Below the pieces are notes generated by a model. It saw only the letters and a list, made by a program, of their open reading frames with translations, was not told where the DNA came from and ran no database searches. Positions 6,772-11,266 of a stretch of DNA of 11,266 nt are shown piece by piece (position 1 is the first letter of the stretch; every line of letters starts with the position of its first letter). Position numbers and translations under genes: made by a program. Origin of the DNA: Promethearchaeota archaeon (GTDB lineage Archaea > Asgardarchaeota > Lokiarchaeia > Sigynarchaeales > SOKP01); assembly GCA_014730295.1 (NCBI GenBank), contig WJIN01000434.1, forward strand, positions 1-11,266. The letters run 5' to 3'.

Positions 6772-8086
6772 ACTTCATTAAAGCCTCTTGTAAGGTATCC
6801 CTTACACCTCGAATATATTGCTCAACTTTTTCTGTTCTATGAGGTGGCTCATAGTAATGAAAATGAAAGTGGATCTGTGAATTAATAGTAAATATTACCG
6901 CAACCAAAGCATCAATAGTGCTTGAGACGCCCCCGTAGAGATCTACCATATCCAGCTCGTCCGAGATGGAGTTGATCTTTAATTTATCTAATGAACCGAG
7001 ATTTGTCACTCCAAAGGGCTGACTATTGCTTGCTAACTCCAAGAAGAGAGGGCCGAACTTTTCAATCGAGCTCAGAGGAACCGCTCTCGAAAAAATTTTA
7101 TAGATGCTGAACACCGCAGTTCCCTTGAGTTTTTTTCGCAGTTTTTTATGATATTTAATGGCATTCTGCCAGAAGGTCTTTTTTGGCTTATATTTCTGTT
7201 TTACCACCGCTCCACTGGCATATAAGCCTATCGAGTTTCCCACAGGATAAGCTAATCGATCTCTCACATTTACGGGATTATTGATGATGGGAAAATAAGG
7301 CAAGAATGCTGTGCAGAGGGCACTATGGACGGAAATCTTATGATTCTTACAATTTTTAATTAACTGGGTAGTTTCTTCCCCGTCGAGGCGCCAAGAGATC
7401 GTCATAAGGTTTTTATCGGCAACATCTTTGATCATCATCTGTTTTTGGGACGCTTCTTTTCTACACAATCGGTTTTTCAGCCGTTTCAAGCTCACTATAA
7501 ATTTTACAAGAGCGAATATGAATTTGAATCTTAGGCTAGTTTTTGGAATCTTTTTCTGGAATGAAAGAGGAAGGATGTCCTCCGTATCTTTTACGACATC
7601 GAGAATTTCAAATTCTAAGTCCGGATATTCGATAAAACTCAAAAGATCGCGGATGAGATATACCATAGAAAAGCCATCGCAAATGATATGAAGCATTGTA
7701 ATAATTAGGTCCGATTCCTGCTCCGAATATAAAAGTTTCGTGCGGATAAGTGGCTTCGAGCAGTTGGGTCCCAACTCAAAAGGCGTTATAAATTCTTTCT
7801 CCACCACCGCCTCTTTTTGTTCCGAATTTTCGTGCGGAATTATCGTAAGGGGGATGTTATCGATGCTCTCAGGCCATATAATGTAAGGTTTAGCCTTTTC
7901 TTCGACGAGGACTTGCGCTCTTAGAAGAGGATGACGGACTTGGACTTTATTTAAGGCCTTCCTAAGAACAGCTTTGTCTATCGCACCCCGTATCGTAATT
8001 GCCATCGAGATATTATACGGCTGCCCCAATGTCCAGTTCATATATTCCAATTCATTTAATTTCCTTTTATTCAAATCTAAGCTCAC
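6770..8086 (-). CDS. Condensation-domain-like acyltransferase (BAHD/PapA/alcohol acetyltransferase type)
   Basis: About 438 residues, soluble, the length expected for a stand-alone condensation-fold enzyme. Near the N-terminus is the family's RHPLLRAQV stretch (about 52-60). The catalytic motif is at about 134-139, in MLHIICDGFS: H-x-x-x-D-G, with the second His of the HHxxxDG consensus kept. The C-terminal half has VNVRDRLAYPVGNSIGLY (about 273-290) and FGVTNLGSL (about 359-367), as in PapA- and wax-ester-type transferases. These enzymes move an acyl group from CoA or a carrier protein to an alcohol or amine; donor and acceptor are unknown here. No carrier or adenylation domain is nearby, so it is not an NRPS module. 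No ATG precedes the conserved start region: GTG at 8086 or TTG at 8089 is used, with no clear ribosome binding site and an AT-rich CATAAAATTG about 20 bases upstream. Confidence 0.88.
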   Translation of the reverse strand: MSLDLNKRKLNELEYMNWTLGQPYNISMAITIRGAIDKAVLRKALNKVQVRHPLLRAQVLVEEKAKPYIIWPESIDNIPLTIIPHENSEQKEAVVEKEFITPFELGPNCSKPLIRTKLLYSEQESDLIITMLHIICDGFSMVYLIRDLLSFIEYPDLEFEILDVVKDTEDILPLSFQKKIPKTSLRFKFIFALVKFIVSLKRLKNRLCRKEASQKQMMIKDVADKNLMTISWRLDGEETTQLIKNCKNHKISVHSALCTAFLPYFPIINNPVNVRDRLAYPVGNSIGLYASGAVVKQKYKPKKTFWQNAIKYHKKLRKKLKGTAVFSIYKIFSRAVPLSSIEKFGPLFLELASNSQPFGVTNLGSLDKLKINSISDELDMVDLYGGVSSTIDALVAVIFTINSQIHFHFHYYEPPHRTEKVEQYIRGVRDTLQEALMK

Positions 8087-8101
8087 CAAAAAAGTGATGA
8101 C

Positions 8102-8111
8102 AATTTTATGA
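8102..8111 (-). promoter_or_regulatory. Possible TATA box of the acyltransferase gene
   Basis: On the minus strand CATAAAATTG lies about 16-25 bases before the GTG/TTG start. The spacing is slightly short for a box A, so this is tentative. Confidence 0.3.
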
Positions 8112-8634
8112 TTTCTATTACCTATAGTGAAAATAGAACAGAATTATAACTTTTCGATTCACCCCTTAGAGTTTTACTCATCTACGTCAATTTCACCTCA
8201 ATAACCTCTCATCCTAGTACCGAATTAGCTTGAACTCGATAACTTCATTCAATTCTATATAATAGTGCTAAGTTAGGAACACCCTACCTAGGCATTTTCT
8301 GATCTTAAAAAAAGAGTAAGGATATTTATCCTTTGTTGATTTATTTATGATCTCTTTCCACTTAGATTATAATTATAACATTTTTTTCTAATAACTCTTC
8401 TGCTACTGTTTTATTATTTTTAGTGATATGTCTCAATTCCAACAAAATAACAAACATTTATCATCTCCTTACCCAATTATCAGTTTTGGAGCTCATCGAG
8501 GTCGACTCTTTTAAACTCTATCACCATTTGATCAATACTGCATACGTTCTTCGTATTAAGCTTTTTATATGTTCTTGTGTTATATTAACATACAATTAAA
8601 TTCAATACAAATTTAATTGGCACATATTATAAAA
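8112..8634. other. Long non-coding stretch between acyltransferase and second SCP2 gene
   Basis: I see no gene in this AT-rich divergent intergenic region. It holds one imperfect hairpin (8267-8293, about nine of eleven pairs around AACAC). It also holds AT-rich promoter-like elements near the right end: CTTTTTATATG at about 8560-8571 and ACATACAATT at 8588-8597, the latter shared with the upstream region of SCP2 copy 1. No tRNA or other RNA was recognised. Confidence 0.5.
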
Positions 8635-8644
8635 GAAGGTTGAT
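8635..8644 (+). promoter_or_regulatory. Ribosome binding site of the second SCP2 gene
   Basis: GAAGGTTGAT ends five bases before the ATG at 8650. GAAGGT resembles the archaeal Shine-Dalgarno GGAGGTGAT. Together with copy 1 this makes both SCP2 genes leadered, unlike their apparently leaderless neighbours. Confidence 0.6.
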
Positions 8645-8649
8645 TAAAA

Positions 8650-9084
8650 ATGGTAGATGAAGCATTAGTTAATGAATTAAAAGAGAAATTTGACGCTGGT
8701 GCAGCGGCTGCTGAACCAGACGACGCGTTAAAATGCTTTCAATTATTCGAGCAAGTCGCCGATGAAATGGAAGACTTAAAAGAAGAATTGGAAGATATGG
8801 ATATCGCCGTACAAATGATCTTAACTGACGCCGACAAAAAATTCTGGATTAAAGCCAGCGAGGGAAAACTCGAATATGGTGAAGGCGATGTAGACAATCC
8901 ATCTTTTACATTCTCAGCTACCAAAGAAGTTGGCCTCGGAATGTTATTCGGTGAAGTAGACGCGACCAGCGCCTACATGGCTGGAGACATTACCGTCGAA
9001 GGAAATCTTCAAGACGCGATGGCGTTCCAAGAAATTATTGAGTTAGCCATGGAAGGGTTCGAAGATATCTTAGACGAAATGTAA
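8650..9084 (+). CDS. SCP2 sterol-binding-domain protein, copy 2
   Basis: A 144-residue acidic soluble protein and paralogue of the one at 4400-4834 (about 76 percent identity by hand count, no gaps). It has the same SCP2 features: the strands VQMILTDADKKFWIKASEG and LEYGEGDVDNPSFTFSAT and the GDITVEGN turn before the C-terminal helix. It probably binds a lipid or hydrophobic ligand. Its codons are more GC-rich at third positions than those of copy 1, which could mean higher expression. A 47-base tract (8992-9038) is identical to copy 1 even at silent sites, although nearby identical protein segments use different codons. The start is supported by GAAGGT upstream and by identity of MVDEAL with copy 1. 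A hairpin plus T-tract follows, so the gene is probably monocistronic. Confidence 0.9.
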   Translation: MVDEALVNELKEKFDAGAAAAEPDDALKCFQLFEQVADEMEDLKEELEDMDIAVQMILTDADKKFWIKASEGKLEYGEGDVDNPSFTFSATKEVGLGMLFGEVDATSAYMAGDITVEGNLQDAMAFQEIIELAMEGFEDILDEM

Positions 9085-9115
9085 GACGTTTAGTCCAATT
9101 TCTTTACGCTGTATA

Positions 9116-9155
9116 ATTAGTTTATGAAACAAACTAATAATTCTCATTTTTTTTT
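9116..9155 (+). terminator. Hairpin and T-tract after SCP2 copy 2
   Basis: ATTAGTTT (9116-9123) pairs perfectly with AAACTAAT (9131-9138) around a seven-base loop. Nine T residues follow at 9147-9155. This is a terminator-like arrangement 31 bases after the SCP2 stop. Confidence 0.55.
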
Positions 9156-9192
9156 ATATTTTGTTTATCCTTTTTACTTTTTATTAATTTTG

Positions 9193-9257
9193 ATGATACA
9201 ATGTGCTTCGCTGATGGTGTGTAGCTCGGTAGTCTGCTGTCGCATTGTTTAAATCAT
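9193..9257. other. Possible structured element between SCP2 copy 2 and the pseudogene
   Basis: ATGATACAATG (9193-9203) can pair with CATTGT (9243-9248) and, after a TTAA bulge, ATCAT (9253-9257). The enclosed 39 bases are more GC-rich than the flanks. No RNA family is recognised. A chance pairing in AT-rich DNA is possible. Confidence 0.2.
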
Positions 9258-9334
9258 AATTGAGTAAAACGTTGATAACTCCGATCGCATCTACTCGAAA
9301 GAAGGTGAAGAAAAAGAAATAATAGAAAGAAAAT

Positions 9335-10069
9335 TCAGAAAGGGTCTACTCTCTCGGCGAATATACCGATGGCGTGGATAAAATCCAGCGGGAGGTGTGT
9401 AAGCTTCCATTGCTCCAGCGTGAAATAGCCCAACTTATACGCTTTCAGGAAGGTGACCCAAAAATGGGGGCAGAATCCTTGGACGGCTCCTACTCGACAG
9501 TCGCAATCGCGGGCGGGATCTTCGAGGTTTTGAGGGGTGATGGGGAGAAAATTGGAGACTTCCTAATTACGTCCTTTGAATGTTGCCTCGATCTCGTGTC
9601 GGGCTTCATTGACGATCGCAAGATCCGTAAGCGTCTCATCGGCTCGATTGAAAAGGATATTTATAGCGTTTTGAAGCTCGCGGTCGATAATCTCGGGCTC
9701 GTTCTGTCCCAACCATTCGACCTTCTCTTCTTTCGACAAATTAAGGATTAACAGCTCGATCAAATCCGCTTTCGTAAGCTTGGAATAACCTTTAATATCG
9801 TGGGCGCGAAAGATGTCTTTTAATTCGACGGAGGTTAAGGATTGAAACAAATAATTTAGGTAGGTATCGGTGCCTACGGAGCGGTTTATAATGGTCGATT
9901 CTTCAAACGCGATTTGGTCGTAATAGTCGTTATGGGAAAGTTAATATTCGGCGGGCTCGCTATCCGTCAAAAGGGCGTCTAAGGTGGTCTGCGGAGAATC
10001 GGTCTTAAGCTGAGAAATCTCGTTCTTAATCGCTCGCGGTAAATATTCGAGGGTAATATCGGCTCTCAT
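9335..10069 (-). pseudogene. Rho_N/SAP-like plus SWIM zinc-finger protein, interrupted by two in-frame stops
   Basis: One frame of 244 codons runs from ATG 10069 to TGA 9335 with coding character throughout but stops at codon 43 (TAA, 9941-9943) and codon 169 (TAG, 9563-9565). Codons 74-110 read LFQSLTSVELKDIFRAHDI then KGYSKLTKADLIELLILNL, a Rho_N/SAP-type nucleic-acid-binding helix pair. Codons 189-202, after the second stop, read CDCRVGAVQGFCPH: the C-x-C-x8-C-x-H pattern of a SWIM zinc finger, followed by FWVTFLKAYKLGYFTLEQWKL. Frame, composition and motifs are kept on both sides of each stop, so loss is recent or the sequence has errors. Each stop is one base from a sensible codon (TAA from TAT or TAC; TAG from TGG or AAG). 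A good ribosome binding site, AAGGATGAT, precedes the ATG. Recoding is unlikely because the first SCP2 gene ends properly with TAG. Confidence 0.72.
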
Positions 10070-10111
10070 ATCATCCTTATGGAGCTTCACATAGATTTTT
10101 ATTCCATAGGA

Positions 10112-10138
10112 CACTTTTACATAATTTTTGGAAAAGTG
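10112..10138. promoter_or_regulatory. Dyad upstream of the interrupted SWIM gene
   Basis: CACTTTT (10112-10118) and AAAAGTG (10132-10138) form a perfect 7+7 inverted repeat with half-site centres 20 bases apart, two helical turns. It lies 43-69 bases before the start at 10069, just beyond an AT-rich ATAAAAATCTATG that could be the TATA box. A dimeric regulator site is possible but unproven. Confidence 0.25.
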
Positions 10139-10216
10139 ATACTCTTATTTGAGGTTGAGGGAATCTAAGATTAACGTTCTCACTTCCCTGGTTTTATGAA
10201 AATAGTTTTGTGTGAA

Positions 10217-10244
10217 ATTCCATTCAGAAGAATGGAATGTTTTT
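10217..10244. terminator. Perfect hairpin downstream of cas6
   Basis: ATTCCATTC (10217-10225) and GAATGGAAT (10230-10238) form a perfect nine-base stem with an AGAA loop. Five T residues follow on the plus strand. No plus-strand gene runs into it; on the minus strand it begins 25 bases after the cas6 stop. It could end the cas6 transcript or be an RNA processing site. Confidence 0.35.
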
Positions 10245-10263
10245 GGGGAAAAATTTATATAAA

Positions 10264-10941
10264 CTATCCATTTATCCTTTTTACTGCTCCAAATCCATGG
10301 GATACCCCTTTTCCAAGTCCCATATAATCTGGAATTAGGAAATTCACTTCAAACTTCCCTTTAAATCCAACCATCTTTACATCTTTGTACTTTGTAGAGA
10401 TAGGATAGAGCTCGGTTTCGGTGTAAATGGTATCGGGTACGGTATAATTAAGCGATTTAGACACCGATAAAATATTCCCAATAAGAATACGGTTTAACAG
10501 CTCCCTTCGCTCGCTTAAGGAGGAATCTTGAAATTTTCTGTAATTGGTTTCATTTAGCGCAAGCCAAGGAGTATAAAATTCATATCTCTGGACTGAATCT
10601 TTTTTGGTGAGACGAAACTCGGGCTCTTCATAATTTGCTTTGATCTCTTCGATTTTATATACGGTATTGTTCAGTTCGAGTTTATCAAGATTCATTACCA
10701 CATGACGAAGGGTGGAGATACACCTGGTCCCGATTCCCAATATTATGGCGAAATTTTGATGGATTTTGTATTGGATTTTTGGGTATGAGTAAAGCAACTT
10801 TGCCCCTCGTCTTGTAGAGAGGTGATGATGTAGTTCGGTAAATCCTTTGAACTTGTTTCCGAGAAAACCCCGCAGTTGAGTGGCGGAATGCGAAAATTGC
10901 TTGTCCACCTTAAGAAATAAATGTAGGATCTTCAGTCGCAT
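10264..10941 (-). CDS. cas6: CRISPR-associated endoribonuclease Cas6
   Basis: A 225-residue RAMP protein, within the usual Cas6 length. The C-terminus has the glycine-rich loop that defines the family, GLGKGVSHGFGAVKR (about 208-222). The N-terminal half has the Cas6 pattern ELHHHL (about 36-41) followed by YSYPKIQYK (about 51-59) and IILGIGTRC. In this family the HxH or HNH-like stretch corresponds to LHNH and precedes the Y-PLIQYK strand; one of H38-H40 may be catalytic, which I cannot prove. Cas6 cuts the CRISPR precursor within each repeat to release crRNAs with an eight-base 5' tag. The gene is on the strand from which the adjacent array appears to be read, 112 bases beyond its terminal repeat. 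No effector, cas1 or cas2 gene is in the window, so the subtype is unknown. The ATG has only a weak upstream GGG. Confidence 0.93.
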   Translation of the reverse strand: MRLKILHLFLKVDKQFSHSATQLRGFLGNKFKGFTELHHHLSTRRGAKLLYSYPKIQYKIHQNFAIILGIGTRCISTLRHVVMNLDKLELNNTVYKIEEIKANYEEPEFRLTKKDSVQRYEFYTPWLALNETNYRKFQDSSLSERRELLNRILIGNILSVSKSLNYTVPDTIYTETELYPISTKYKDVKMVGFKGKFEVNFLIPDYMGLGKGVSHGFGAVKRING

Positions 10942-11053
10942 CTCGATATACCCTTTATTTTTGTGCTATAAGAGATATGAAGTTAATTATCTAAATAAAT
11001 TGAATGGTCGCATTTAATTTCTCGGATATGAATTTCGGAAAGTTGAAGGATTT

Positions 11054-11091
11054 CGCTTTAATCTGTATTTAAATGGAAATAATTTTGCTAT
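11054..11091 (-). repeat. Degenerate terminal CRISPR repeat
   Basis: In crRNA orientation the 5' end ATAGCAAAA is intact, while most changes fall in the 3' half, including the tag region (ATTAAAGC instead of ATTGAAAT). This pattern of decay is usual for the leader-distal repeat. The distance to the next repeat (74 bases) matches the array period (76 bases), which supports the call. Confidence 0.75.
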
Positions 11092-11266
11092 ATCCTGTCA
11101 ATATACTTGCGAGTGTCGAAGAAGTACAATTTCAATCCTTGTTTTAATGGATCTTCTTTTGCTATAATAAAAAGAGTGAAAATAAAAATGAACAAACAAA
11201 AAAAATTTCAATCCTTGTTTTAATGGATCTTCTTTTGCTATGTTGAAGTTTGTAGTTGGATAACAT
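11054..11266 (-). CRISPR. Trailer end of a CRISPR array, running off the right edge
   Basis: Two identical 38-base copies lie at 11128-11165 and 11204-11241, with core CCTTGTTTTAATGGATC and end TCTTTTGCTAT. The repeat is probably 37 bases, the outer A being shared by chance. A third, degenerate copy lies at 11054-11091 with 26 of 38 bases matching. Spacers are 36 (11092-11127) and 38 bases (11166-11203), and 25 bases of a third reach the edge. Read on the minus strand the repeat ends in GGATTGAAAT, giving the common crRNA 5' tag ATTGAAAT, so transcription runs leftward. The degenerate copy is then the last repeat, and the leader lies to the right, outside the window. Cas6 on the same strand follows directly. 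Confidence 0.9.

Noticed and set aside
7428..7691. Open plus-strand frame opposite the acyltransferase
   Set aside because: It overlaps the region containing the HxxxDG motif of the real gene and has no supporting features.
8267..8293. Imperfect hairpin in the 8112-8634 spacer as an RNA gene
   Set aside because: Only about nine of eleven pairs with two mismatches, with no promoter or terminator placed around it.
8739..8924. Open minus-strand frame inside SCP2 copy 2
   Set aside because: Antisense to a conserved gene; serine-rich low-complexity translation.
9210..9240. tRNA-like D-arm string GTAGCTCGGTAG
   Set aside because: No matching acceptor, anticodon or T-arm sequence surrounds it; chance similarity.
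9174..9245. Minus-strand frame of 23 codons downstream of the SWIM pseudogene
   Set aside because: Too short, with no ribosome binding site and no recognisable sequence.
9563..9565. TAG read as pyrrolysine or another amino acid
   Set aside because: The first SCP2 gene ends with TAG at the position where its paralogue ends with TAA, so TAG is a true stop here, and the same frame also has a TAA that this idea cannot explain.
9374..9751. Open frame of 125 codons on the plus strand
   Set aside because: It lies opposite the interrupted SWIM gene, whose minus-strand translation contains recognisable Rho_N/SAP and SWIM motifs. The plus frame is open because of the GC-rich codon pattern on the other strand.

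Overview
The window looks archaeal. It holds a tRNA gene with introns that fold into bulge-helix-bulge (BHB) splicing motifs, several promoters with a TATA box about 20-35 bases before the start codon and no ribosome binding site (leaderless mRNAs), a FilR1-type winged-helix regulator, and a Cas6 with a CRISPR array. The low GC content, the leucine-rich-repeat protein with its particular N-terminal domain, the small SCP2 proteins and the Rho_N/SWIM-type protein all resemble Lokiarchaeia-like Asgard archaea. That placement is inference from memory of such proteins; no phylogenetic marker is present.

Layout: (1) 1-2525, an unrecognised protein whose frame is open to the left edge, followed after 15 bases by a leucine-rich-repeat protein. 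(2) 2574-2708, a tRNA-Asp(GTC) gene that appears to carry two 30-nt introns, both in the T-arm. (3) 2796-4037 (-), a 12-helix major facilitator transporter. (4) 4400-9084, a block that looks lipid-related: two close SCP2 paralogues (4400-4834 and 8650-9084) enclose a FilR1-type regulator (-), a divergent membrane-bound ICMT/PEMT-type methyltransferase (+), and a convergent condensation-fold acyltransferase (-). A perfect inverted repeat between regulator and methyltransferase is a candidate operator. (5) 9335-10069 (-), a Rho_N/SAP plus SWIM zinc-finger gene with two in-frame stop codons, probably a young pseudogene. (6) 10264-10941 (-), Cas6, and from 11054 to the right edge the end of a CRISPR array. 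Its leftmost repeat is degenerate. Repeat orientation, the degenerate repeat and the strand of cas6 all indicate that the array is transcribed leftward from a leader beyond the window.

The strongest unusual feature is the tRNA. Removing the two predicted introns leaves a normal 75-nt tRNA-Asp with a TTCAAAT T-loop, of which six bases form a micro-exon between the introns. The next most interesting are the two-stop SWIM gene, the SCP2 pair with a 47-base identical tract inside otherwise diverged genes, and the CRISPR trailer lying next to cas6.
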